From Neoarius graeffei (lineage: Eukaryota; Chordata; Actinopteri; Siluriformes; Ariidae), in the NCBI RefSeq assembly GCF_027579695.1, contig NC_083587.1:2870501-2934500 (forward strand): DNA of 64,000 nucleotides, read 5' to 3'. A program made the translations under genes and the position numbers. This document shows, one piece after another, positions 52,636 to 62,370 of this stretch. The number at the start of each line of letters is the position of its first letter. Position 1 is the stretch's first letter. Below the pieces are notes generated by a model. The model saw nothing but the letters and a program-made list of their open reading frames with translations, made no database searches and had not been told where the DNA came from.

Positions 52636-53640
52636 TGTGATATCCTCAATTGCCTTTTTGCACTACTGTGAATGCCACTGTTCAGCAAAAAGAGAAATCT
52701 ATGTTGGCAGAATGAGGAATTGAAAATTGACTTAATTAAGAATTCTTAATAAAGATAACAGTTTTATCATAGTTTGGATTATCATGGGCACATCGTTGGC
52801 AAAACATAAAATTCTTAATGCAGCCTGTTGCCTTGAAATTTCAAGTATTCTCAACTATTTTTTTTTACAGTGTGCAGCAATAACTGCAACTAAACACTTC
52901 CGGTAACTGTTGATCAGTCCTGCACACCGGCTTGGAGGAATTTTAGCCCATTCCTCCGTAAAAACAGCTTCAACTCTGGGATGTTGGTGGGTTTCCTCAC
53001 ATGAACTGCTCGCTTCAGGTCCTTCCACAACATTTCGATTGGATTAAAGTCAGGACTTTGACTTGGCCATTCCAAAACATTAACTTAATTCTTCTTTCAC
53101 CATTCTTTGGCAGAATGACTTGTGTGCTTAGGGTCGTTGTCTTGCTGCATGACCCACCATCTCTTAAGATTCAGTTCATGGACAGAGGTCCTGACATTTT
53201 CCTTTAGAATTCGCTGGTATAATTCAGAATTCATTGTTCCATCAAATGATGGCAAGCTGTCCTGGCCCAGATGCAGCAAAACAGGCCCAAACCATGATAC
53301 TACCGCCACCATGTTTCACAGATGGGATAAGGTACTTATGCTGGAATGCAGTGTTTTCCTTTCTCCAAACAAAACACTTCTAATTTAAACCAAAAAGTTC
53401 TATTTTAGTCTCATCCATCCACAAAACATTTTTCCAATAGCCTTCTGGCTTGTCCACGTGATCTTTAGCAAGCTGCAGATGAGCAGCAATGTTCTTTATG
53501 GAGAGCAGTGGCTTTCTCCTTGCAACCCTGTCATGCACACCATTGTTGTTCAGTGTTCTCCTGATGGTGGACTCATGAACATTGGCTAATGTGAGAGAGG
53601 TCTTCAGTTGCTTAGAAGTTACCCTGGGGTAACTTCAGGG

Positions 53641-54480
53641 TAAATTCAATGAGTATATACAATATATTTTAGTATACACACAGTAAATTCCCCAGTGTAA
53701 AATATGCAGTGTCAAAGTCCATAGACTCCAAGAATTATTGCAACAGCTTGAGTAAAATGCCCCCTAGTGTTGAAAATACTCAGTCAAAAGATGTTGTGTC
53801 ATTCAGTCACTTGACTTTTGCTTTGCTTACTTATGGTGAATGAAGTGATGGTCTGGCAAACCAATTTGGCTGACATTATGTAAAGAGCTAGTGAAACCAT
53901 CTCAGATTATTTTCACAGTTTAGAGGCCAATGCACAGTCAATATACTGAAGAAAGTTGCTCTTTGCGATGGGATAGATCCTTTCACATTAGTAAAGAAGG
54001 ATTTTTTCCTATGAGTTGGAAAATTATCCATCCATTGAATTCCCTGACATCTCAACTACCTGGTGCTGGAGACATCATTCTACATGGACAAACAGATGAA
54101 AACCTGGAAGAGCATGGAGGTATACAACTCTTTATATGTGGCTGAGTTAAAGATCTGGAGATCAAGACACTACAAGATAAATTCTGGATCATTTATGTCC
54201 AGGAAAGTAGGAATTTTGGGGCTTTTTGTAGGCATCTTTGTGATGATTGCTAGATGACTACAAGTTTTAGTATCGGGTGTAAACAAACCGCAGCCACTCG
54301 ATTCTCGATCCTCCCTACTCTCCCCTTCCAGGTAAGTCAAAGATCTACAGAAACACTACAGAGATCCACAGAAACACTTTTAAAGATCTGGGTATTGATG
54401 AAACAGGATGGAGAAGTTATCACGGCTCATTGTAACTGCATTGCCAGGTCAGCAGTTTTGTGCTGTTAACTTAATTGGTT
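53641..54480 (+). pseudogene. Possible relic of a SWIM-type zinc-finger protein gene
   Basis: From about 54080 the plus strand, in changing frames, shows MKTWKSMEVYNSLYV, then VKDLEIKTLQDKFWIIYV, and after about 54410 MKQDGEVITAHCNCIAR. The last resembles the CxC start of SWIM zinc fingers in uncharacterised fish proteins (KDGEVITAHCNCMAG pattern). Stops and shifts separate the pieces and the CxH half is not seen. This is recognition from memory of the pattern, so the call is weak. The first 400 bp (53641-54040) hold nothing I recognise. Confidence 0.3.
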
Positions 54481-54610
54481 ACCTTCACTGTAACGCTTCA
54501 TATTAAGGTCCTTGTAATAAGCGTTAATAGTCAATAGTTAGTAGCTAATAAGGCCCTTATAAGTGCATATAAGATGCTTACTGACATTATTATGTGGTAA
54601 TAAGATTATA
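54481..54610. repeat. Unnamed repeat R, left part
   Basis: AAGCGTTAATAGTCAATAGT and following sequence up to the TA at 54609-54610. The same sequence is found at 58340-58505. The Tc1 element (54611-56220) and a hAT relic (56238-58245) split this repeat. Confidence 0.6.
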
Positions 54611-56220
54611 CAGTGGTCCTTGAAAGTTTGTGAACCCTTTAGAATTTTCTATATTTCTGCATAAATATGACCTAAAACATCATCAGATTTTCACACAAGT
54701 CCTAAAAGTAGATAAAGAGAACTCAGTTAAACAAATGAGACAAAAATATTATACTTGGTCATTTATTTATTGAGGAAAATGATCCAATATTACATATCTG
54801 TGAGGGGCAAAAGTATGTGAACCTTTGCTTTCAGTATCTGGTGTGACCCCCTTGTGCAGCAATAACTGCAATTAAATGTTTGCGATAACTGTTGATCAGT
54901 CCTGCACACCGGCTTGGAGGAATTTTAGCCCATTCCTCCATACAGAACAGCTTCAACTCTGGGATGTTGGTGGGTTTCCTCACATGAACTGCTTGCTTCA
55001 GGTCCTTCCACAACATTTCCATTGGATTAAGGTCAGGACTTTGACTTGGCCATTCCAAAACATTAACTTTATTCTTCTTTACCCATTCTTTGGTAGAACG
55101 ACTTGTGTGCTTAGGGTTGTTGTCTTGCTGCATGACCCACCTTCTCTTGAGATTCAGTTCATGGACAGATGTCCTGACATTTTCCTTTAGAATTCGCTGG
55201 TATAATTCAGAATTCATTGTTCCATCAATGATGGCAAGCTGTCCTGGCCCAGATGCAGCAAAACAGGCCCAAACCATGATACTACCACCACCATGGTTCA
55301 CAGATGGGATAAGGTTCTTATGATGGAATGCAGTGTTTTCCTTTCTCCAAACATAATGCTTCTCATTTAAACCAAAAAGTTCTATTTTGGTCTCATCCAT
55401 CCACAAAACATATTTCCAACAGCCTTCTGGCTTGTCCACGTGATCTTTAGCAAACTGCAGATGAGCAGCAATGTTCTTTTTGGAGAGCACTGGCTTTCTC
55501 CTTGCAACCCTGTCATGCACACCATTGTTGTTCAGTGTTCTCCTGATGGTGGACTCATGAACATTAACATTAGCCAATGTGAGAGAGGCCTTCAGTTGCT
55601 TAGAAGTTACCCTGGGGTCCTTTGTGACCTCACTGACTATTACACACCTTGCTCTTGGAGTGATCTTTGTTGGTCGACCACTCCTGGGGAGGGTAACAAT
55701 GGTCTTGAATTTCCTCCATTTGTACACAATCTGTCTGACTGTGGATTGGTGGAGTCCAAACTCTTTAGAGATGGTTTTGTAACCTTTTCCAGCCTGATGA
55801 TCATCAACAATGCTTTTTCTGAGGTCCTCAGAAATCTCCTTTGTTCATGCCATGATACACTTCCACAAATGTGTGTTGTGAAGATCAGACTTTGATAGAT
55901 CCCTGTTCTTTAAATAAAACAGGGTGCCCACTCACACCTGATTGTCGTCCCATTGATTGAAAACACCTGACTCTAATTTCACCTTCAAATTAACTGCTAA
56001 TCCTAGAGGTTCACATACTTTTGCCACTCACAGATATGTAATATTGGATCATTTTCCTCAATAAATAAATGACCAAGTATAATATTTTTGTCTCATTTGT
56101 TTAACTGGGTTCTCTTTATCTACTTTTAGGACTTCTGTGAAAATCTGATGATGTTTTCAGTGATATTTATGCAGAACTATCGAAAATTCTAAAGGGTTCA
56201 CAAACTTTCAAGCACCACTG
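54611..56220 (-). mobile_element. Tc1-like transposon family 2, copy B, nearly intact (1610 bp)
   Basis: The termini CAGTGGTCCTTGAAAG and, inverted, CAGTGGTGCTTGAAAG sit between TA dinucleotides (54609-54610 and 56221-56222). The inverted repeats are about 210 bp, with inner TTTTGCC-type repeats. The single gene is on the minus strand. Size and layout are those of a complete Tc1-like element. Confidence 0.9.
54831..55853 (-). CDS. Tc1-like transposase, nearly intact (one nonsense codon at codon 3)
   Basis: DDE transposase that binds the terminal repeats and moves the element by cut and paste into TA. From the natural ATG (55853) it reads M-A-stop-T-K-E. The TGA at 55845-55847 probably comes from CGA (MARTKE in relatives), a CpG change. 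Downstream the frame is open to the end, about 338 codons. It has the helix-turn-helix GYKTISKEFGLHQSTVRQIV, the GRPTKI linker, and catalytic D, D, E in VLWMDETKIE, VMQQDNNPKHTSR and [15 protein letters not shown]. No Met lies close behind the stop, so the protein is probably not made as such. Copy A at 51.7 kb is a more damaged relative. Confidence 0.85.
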
Positions 56221-56236
56221 TATATGTATTAATAGT

Positions 56237-56700
56237 TCATACCTGCAAACTCATGAGGGTTGAAAAAGGTGACAAACTACCGGTAACCCCTGCATGTGCA
56301 TGTGCCCCTGCATGTGCCCCACGCTTCACTGCTGCGCCATCGTAGCCCTGTCCTACAAGGTTTTTCTTGTACTCCAGCCCATGTTTCTCAAGGAAGCATA
56401 TAATCTTGTCACTTAAGGCGGTGGCATCCAGGTGTTCTGCCACTTCAAACTCCAGAAAGCTTTCATGAACCACACCGTTGTAAAATATCTCAGAACAAAT
56501 TACATTTGCTCTTTTTTCTGAACATCTTTAGTTTCATCAACAATAACTGAAAACTGCTTGCTCGTTTTAACTTCCTGGATGATTTCCTCTTTGACCATTG
56601 CAGCCAAGCACTCAAGTATTTCATTCTGTATTGTTTTACTTGTGTATTTTGCATTTTTAGCTTATTGTTCAAGTCTTTTTTTAATGATGGGGTTATGATT
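56237..56700 (-). pseudogene. hAT transposase fragment (DUF4371 / ZMYM1-like)
   Basis: The minus strand encodes EEIIQEVKTSKQFSVIVDET (the first catalytic Asp region), then, after a frame change, VVHESFLEFEVAEHLDATAL and LVGQGYDGAAV. This pattern is typical of the DUF4371 hAT transposases often annotated as zinc finger MYM-type protein 1-like. It is a short, frameshifted segment; N- and C-terminal parts are absent. Confidence 0.65.
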
Positions 56701-58124
56701 ACCCAGCAAGTCTAACATAGAAAGAAAAACACCCTTTTTTCAGAGTCAAGAGACTCCCTGTGACCCCGCTGTGCTGTTTTCTGTGGCTGTTAGAACTAAA
56801 ATTTCAGCTAATGTTTTAACATAGTATTGATTTTAACAAAGTTATCACGTTTTTACAATATATTTATCATTTAACATAACATCACGTTATTTCATGATAT
56901 TTTCATGTAATAACGTGAAAACACCTTATCAAGAAATAATGTGAAAATATGGTTTAACATCCTAGGCTAGGCTACTTCCATTAAAAGCAGCTGGCCTAGC
57001 CTAGCCTAGCCTACTGTAGAACTTGGGTCGAGCAAAAACACCGAGCAAAAACATGGCTGAATCCTGAATGACTCCTATTTGTATAAATAGGGGACTACAT
57101 AGGCGGCAAAACGTAGTGTTTTTCCCTGCCATGGAAGTGCACTTTTTTGAAGAGGAAGCAATTTGCATTACAGCCTTGAATGAGGATTCAAAATGGCGGC
57201 TCGGCTCAGTTTTCCCTTCCTCCTTCAGTATACAAGTGCGCTTCCATGTTTATGAAGGAGGGCTGATAGAAGTGGCGAAACATTTTACTTTTTATCGTTT
57301 CTTTCACAACTTGAATACGTTGAAACAAAAAATTATGACAAACTAACGCCACTTACACTAAAATATCGAGGGAAATTTGTAATAAAAACTTTACGGTCGG
57401 CAATTTCGACGCGGAAATTCTCGATCGGTCAGGTTACCAGAAACACACTTTTTTTTTTTGGCCTTACATGTATAGTTAGCTAAATAATGTTCTCCAACCT
57501 GATTTTTATCTTCTCAAAATCAGCATCGCAACTATGCTACGTAGCACTGTTCATTCATTATAATTTCATTTCTTGATAGATAGTTAATCAGCTTTTACCT
57601 CTGTCCTCCCGTGTCTCCTTTCCTCACAACTCCTGGCTCCCTCGCTTCGCGCCTCTCAATTTTCCAAAACAACCAATCTCTGGCGTTATCTCATGCTGCA
57701 TTCGCCGCAGTCGGACATTGGAAATTCGTGCATGTAAATGTCAAATTGGCCGTAATTTTTCTTTGAATTCATCGCTGCCAACTGGGGTGGCAGCAGGGGT
57801 GGCAAGGCTTTCTTTTAGGGTGGCATTTGCCACCCTGGTAGATCCGCCCATGGTTATTCACCCCCGAGCGCGCTGGAAAATGTTCCATTGGTATGTTCAG
57901 ATCCAGTCACGAGCTGAGGTTGCCAGATCTCTCAATAAAAAGGTGACTTTGCGGTCTGAATCTGTGGAATATTTGTAAGCGAGGACTGGCAACCAGCAGT
58001 GGGTTGTGCACCAGCTGATCAGAACTCCAATGGGAAAAAAGCGCGTGTTAGTAACTGTTTATCTCGATTGGCTGTAACCTTGTAAGTGAAATGTTTGGCA
58101 ACAATAACGTTGTAGCCTGCCTAC

Positions 58125-58155
<31 letters not shown>

Positions 58156-58245
58156 ACCTCTTCGGATCTACACGATTCACACAAGTGACCTATTTTGGGA
58201 TCAAAACGGCGAATTTCGCCGAAAGGTGAGGAGTTTGCAGGTATG
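56238..58245 (-). mobile_element. hAT-like element with DUF4371-type transposase remnant
   Basis: Perfect 15-bp inverted ends, CATACCTGCAAACTC and GAGTTTGCAGGTATG. The direct repeat ATAGTT flanks it (56232-56237, 58246-58251) and the intact host repeat at 58508 shows the joined site. It contains a piece of transposase on the minus strand (56237-56700) and about 1.5 kb of other sequence, including AGGCTAGGCTA-type repeats (about 56960-57015), a C20A12 run (58124-58156) and another hAT end near 57.8 kb. Internally rearranged and non-autonomous. Confidence 0.65.
57776..57856 (-). mobile_element. Fragment of another hAT end
   Basis: The minus strand reads GGGCGGATCTACCAGGGTGG, then AATGCCACCCT and CTTGCCACCCC, like hAT termini of the CAGTGGCGGATC type common in fish. 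Only this end is visible. Confidence 0.4.
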
Positions 58246-58560
58246 ATAGTTTCATTATAATATAGTTAATAGCAGACTATAAGAACTCATAAGAAGCTTG
58301 TTAACTGTGTGTTAATGCTTAAGAACATTAATCGCTTTATATAAATGTCCTTGTAATAAGCATTAATAGTCAATAGTTAGTAGCTAATAAGGCCCTTATA
58401 AGTGCATATAAGATGCTTACTGACATTATTATGTGGTAATAAGCTAATAAGGCCCTTATAAGTGCATATAAGATGCTTACTGACATTATTATGTGGTAAT
58501 AAGATTATATATGTATTAATAGTTTCATTATAATATAGTTAATAGCAGACTATTATTAAG
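58246..58560. repeat. Unnamed repeat R, right part, with a 60-bp tandem duplication
   Basis: Continues the repeat interrupted at 54610. The 60-bp segment AGCTAATAAGGCCCTTATAA... is present twice in a row (58382-58441 and 58442-58501), and a second TTAATAGTTTCATTATAAT follows at about 58513. It looks like a tandem repeat of about 200 bp. Confidence 0.65.
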
Positions 58561-59211
58561 TCTAGTACATCCTCTATTATGCATTTATTTATGGATAATG
58601 ATTTTCACAAATTCCACATCTGGAACAAACAATACATGGGTTGATATCATGGAAAGAAAAAAAAAATTACACAAGACATTTTCAACCGTGAAGCCCAATT
58701 TTTTCATTTATTTATTGCTGTGGCACATTTTCTTAAAAATGTCACAAAAACATCACAACTGACTTTTGAAAAAAGAGAAAAAAGTACATTTTCTAACTTT
58801 AAATATTTGGCCACATTTTGTAAAACATCAGTTAAAATGGAAGAGTACAATTTTGCAAAGTGAAACATTAATTTTTATTCCTAATAATTTAATAAAAAAA
58901 TACAAATCTAATAAAAACAAATATAATAAAGATTACAAAGTACACTCGGTAGAACATATCCTACCCTATTATACCAATCATCAATAAACAAGTGCAACAT
59001 ACAACTTAGGTAGTTTTTAATTCCACTGATCATTTTAGGTTTAAACATTTCCCGAAGTACTCTGAAAACATTTGCAACATTTGCAATTTGGATCAAAAGG
59101 AATGAAAACGACCCCTTTCTAACAGGCAACAGTTTCCCTGTTTTGCCAGAACCTTACTTCTAATATCTGGACAGTGACTATGTGATCCACTCCCACTACT
59201 TAGACCTCATT
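58561..59211. other. AT-rich stretch without a recognised gene
   Basis: Nothing convincing on either strand; probably includes the 3' UTR of the minus-strand transposase gene that ends at 59212. Short frames here have no family features. Confidence 0.5.
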
Positions 59212-60501
59212 TTAGCCTGCCCTGTATCTTTTAGCTATGTCATACAGAAGCCGACCAAGAGGACCATGCTTGTGTTTCCTGCCTAGCCAGTCACTCCACT
59301 CAATGAGACAAAGATGGTCAGACAGTAAATTTTCAGTTTGGTTACCTCTTTGCCTCCAAACTTGCTCCTTAATACTCCACCATGCTCTTTCTATGTGCTG
59401 TGTATGGCCACCAGTTCGTGGATCTACATACCACCTTGCATGATTTACAGTCATGTGATTGTAGCCAAGTTGAGGGAGGGAACGATAAGCACGCCATTCA
59501 TCACTAATGATGTCTGATCCTATCCTGACATGATGTGCAATCAGGGGGATAAGATCTTGCCGTCGTCTTCTCTCTACAAGACGCAGCACTGGCTTTCCTC
59601 TGTTGCCTCTCTGCAACTGCACACCAAGCATACCAAAGACCCATTTCCGTCTTTGCCAGGTGCCTCTCATTCTTCCTCTGCCATACTGTTGTGATGATGA
59701 CCAATACAAAAAGAGAAACAGAAACAGCGCATGGTGTGTGATAAACAACTTACAAGCAAACTATATGATGTTACACAATGATGACCTATAATGAACTAAA
59801 TTTAAAGGAGCCGTATATAAGATTGTGACCAAAGCTGGTATTGCAATCACATTCAAATTACTGTACAGCGGTATATCCCCTCCCCCTCCTTACTGACTAG
59901 AGCACCACCCCTAGAATTTTGCCCGTTTTCATGAATGTCTCGCTAGATTTGAGTCTGTGTTTTCCAGGCTAGTCTAGCCCACTAATTGAGATGCTGTTTT
60001 ATATTTTACCAATCACTCACTTAGCATCACAAACCATGTACAGCAAACCCATTGGTGCAGTTCACATACCTTTCTCTTATGGCGGAAATGACTCTCATCA
60101 ATAACAACGAATTCACGCGGTCCACCAATGAGCTGTCCTCGTCATTCTCTCATTCGGTCAGTAGCCCTTCTGCAGACCTTCCTCAGTTTTTTTGCCATCT
60201 TTGAGAGGGTTGCAGGGCTTGCAGCAATTCTGTCCTCCATCATATCTACCTGTCTGAGACGTAGGCCCTGTGCAAATCTATAGAAAATAACACAAAGTTT
60301 TACATTTTCTTTATTTACATTTTCTTCAAAACAATTTTCCAAAGTAATTATCTAACACTTGTTTTACTGTTGTATGCAGGCTATTACCTATAAAGGAACT
60401 GCATCCACTGAAAGAGTGAAAGTCTGGACTTGCTGAAAAGAGATTTTTCCCTAATTGATTTCACTGTCCTAGTCCCTCGGTGGTCTACTTGTTGGCATGT
60501 C
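59212..60501 (-). CDS. Merlin/ISXO2-type transposase gene, at least three exons, one in-frame stop
   Basis: DDE transposase of the Merlin (IS1016/ISXO2-like) group, or a gene derived from one. Exon A (60501-60388) reads TCQQVDHRGTRTV, then SIREKSLFSKSRLSLFQWMQ. Exon B (60277-60070) reads FAQGLRLRQVDMMEDRI and, near its end, VVIDESHFRHKRK with the first catalytic Asp. Exon C (59685-59212) reads YGRGRMRGTWQRRKWVFGML, SDEWRAYRSLPQLGYNH (second Asp) and GGHTQHIERAWWSIKEQVWR (Glu), ending KRYRAG. Junctions are canonical and in phase: AG|GTAATAG to CTATAG|A (phase 2), AAAG|GTATGT to AACAG|TATGG (phase 0). A TGA at 60142-60144 interrupts exon B between DRMRE and RGQLIGG. An upstream exon with the start and zinc ribbon is not identified. 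The 376-bp intron between B and C contains a GGAGCCGTATATAAG repeat fragment. The conserved frame outside the single stop suggests recent loss, an assembly error, or relaxed constraint. Confidence 0.75.
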
Positions 60502-61789
60502 CTTAAAAGCAGAGTTAGGATAATATTTGATTGGTGAAAATATTTAACAGATTATTGATATTCAGAAAATATTACTACAGTGCATCAATCATTTAACATA
60601 CACAAAGGCCTAAATCTGGAAAGTGAATATTCAACTTTACAAGGCATTCAACAGACGACTGTAGTCTTTAGGTTGGTAGGTGAAAGAAATCTACTAGTCA
60701 TCTGTATTATTTTACCAGCATTTTGTTTTTTTTAAAACAGGGGAAGCCCATTTTACGCATTCATCGTAAAACCTGTAGGCCAGATATCAAAGCATAGAAA
60801 GGTGTGCCCCATTAGCATAGTGAACTAGACAACCCTACCTAGTGGCAGAAAGTATTTTTGCTTGTACATTTCATGTTATAGTCTGGCTTGCCAGGCTAGT
60901 GCCTCATATCCTTAATCAAAAATATCAAACATCCAAAAATCACTGGCTATTCAACGAAGAGCCTTGAACATCATACCCTGATATGCAACACAGAGTCTTT
61001 AACACAACACCCAGCTGTGCAACACATCCCTGAACATCTTCTGCAACACAGTCTGGAAATTCATAACCAGGTAGGCTATGCAACACACAGAACCTTGAAT
61101 ATTATACCCAGGTATAACCTATAACACAGAGCCCACCATTCTCTTAACATTACTGAACAATATACACACTTCAGATTCATGAACATGAACACTATTTATA
61201 CACAAATTCTGCCCTCCACTCCTTTTCCAGAAAATGGTCTGTGACCCTGTCATACCAGCTGGTTGTGCTTTCCAGAGACTTTACCAATTTCTGTTAGCAG
61301 CTAGCACTGCAGATCCCAATAAGGCTCAAGCTAGCCTACAACCAGATTGAACTACAAATGAAATAAATGAGTGAATTCACGAATGATCAAACTGATAGAA
61401 TGGATGAAAGTTAACGGAGCACAATGAGTAATATTTACATTTATTTACAGGGTAATGTACAGAGACATCAGTGAGAAGAAACGTTTATATGAAAAGAAAT
61501 TCGGACAGCACTTTGGCACACGACTACACTTTCTCGACATCCGCTAGGGACTGACTGATCATACTTCCATGTCCCTCGCCGAAGTACCGCCCTCCTCATG
61601 TCTTTCAAACACTACCTCCAATAATCCTTTATCAGCCCGGCTTCTTGCCCCTCCCACTGTCTCGTTTAGTCCCAGAGAAGCCCGGCTTCCCTGGAAGTGA
61701 CAATTTTGTTGATTTTAACCAATAACAACTAGCCAAAATTGGCTGTTCAGAGCCGTCTTGTAGACTGCAATGGATACCCGGCTGCCAGT
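60502..61789. other. Region upstream of the Merlin-type gene, no gene recognised
   Basis: May contain its missing first exon. Around 60955-61135 a degenerate motif (CTTGAACATCATACCC ... ATGCAACACAGAG) recurs about four times at roughly 40-bp steps. Nothing else stands out. Confidence 0.4.
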
Positions 61790-61881
61790 CAGTGTTGCCA
61801 GATACTGCTGACGTTTTCCATCCCAAAATATGTTCAAAACCCGCCAAAATGCACTTAAAACTGCCCAATCTGGCAACACTG
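61790..61881. mobile_element. Tiny hAT MITE (92 bp) with 8-bp target duplication
   Basis: The ends CAGTGTTGCCAGAT and ATCTGGCAACACTG are perfect 14-bp inverted repeats. CTGCCAGT is duplicated at 61782-61789 and 61882-61889. No coding capacity. Confidence 0.88.
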
Positions 61882-62189
61882 CTGCCAGTCCATAGAGCCC
61901 ATTGAAATAAGAAAGGTTACAGCCTGACAGCAAAGGTGATTCTCGTAGTGAACTGCAAGTTCGTCAGACATCACTCAAATAAGTTACAGGATGAACATAA
62001 ATACAATCTTGGGCATATATTATGTTATGCAAGTTATTGTTTTAATGAGAATTCAACGTTGTAGACGCCGCAGTTTGGGGAGAGAATTTTAGGGGAAGCT
62101 CATCTTCCCTTGTTGTCTCTGAGAAATCGCCCCTGCCTGGTAGTCACTTCTCTTTTTTCTCTTCTTCCTTTGCTTTTCGCAGGCAGATC

Positions 62190-62261
62190 AAAATAAAAGC
62201 TCGCGAGAAGCGCAAACAAGACAAGAACGTCGTGTTTGCGCTTCTCGCGAGCTTTTATTTT
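62190..62261. promoter_or_regulatory. Perfect 29-bp inverted repeat with CTCGCGAG, upstream of the CCDC106-like gene
   Basis: Arms 62190-62218 and 62233-62261, 14-nt spacer. Each arm contains the self-complementary core CTCGCGAG flanked as in the TCTCGCGAGA promoter element (9 of 10 bases). The pair sits 110-180 bp before the ATG at 62371, between two divergent genes. A promoter role is inferred from known TCTCGCGAGA elements; a folded-back mobile element is the alternative. Confidence 0.55.
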
Positions 62262-62370
62262 GCAGACAGACGGTAAAACCGACACTTCCAGTTTAACCTA
62301 ACGACTGAGCCAACTTCTAGACATTCTCTGGCCTTACGTTGAGCATCAACATTCTGGTCCCGCATGCGAA

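Larger units (their letters stand above)
51980..52872. mobile_element. Palindromic CACTA-like MITE carrying a SINE in each arm
   Basis: Ends CACTGTAAAAA and its complement TTTTTACAGTG, with TG duplicated at the borders (51978-51979, 52873-52874). Copy B of the Tc1 element shows the empty site CTTGTGCAGCAATAAC. The outer arms (51980 to about 52210 and about 52641 to 52872) are reverse complements with few differences. Inside them, SINE copies lie inverted (about 52219-52387 minus, about 52481-52635 plus) around a 90-bp centre. CACTG ends fit vertebrate EnSpm/CACTA-type MITEs; the family call is tentative. Confidence 0.75.
51736..53640 (-). mobile_element. Tc1-like transposon family 2, copy A, truncated, with a nested palindromic element
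   Basis: The left terminus GTGGTGCTTGAAAG lies next to TA. The transposase gene is read on the minus strand (WVMQQDNDPKHTSHSAKEW, FGPVLLHLGQDSLPSFDGTM). Identity with copy B ends near 53638, so the right terminus and the start of the gene are missing. An 893-bp element is inserted at 51980. Transposase is broken by shifts and stops. Confidence 0.8.

Noticed and set aside
57068-57346. 92-codon plus-strand frame in the hAT relic
   Set aside because: No recognisable family or splice context, inside a rearranged element.
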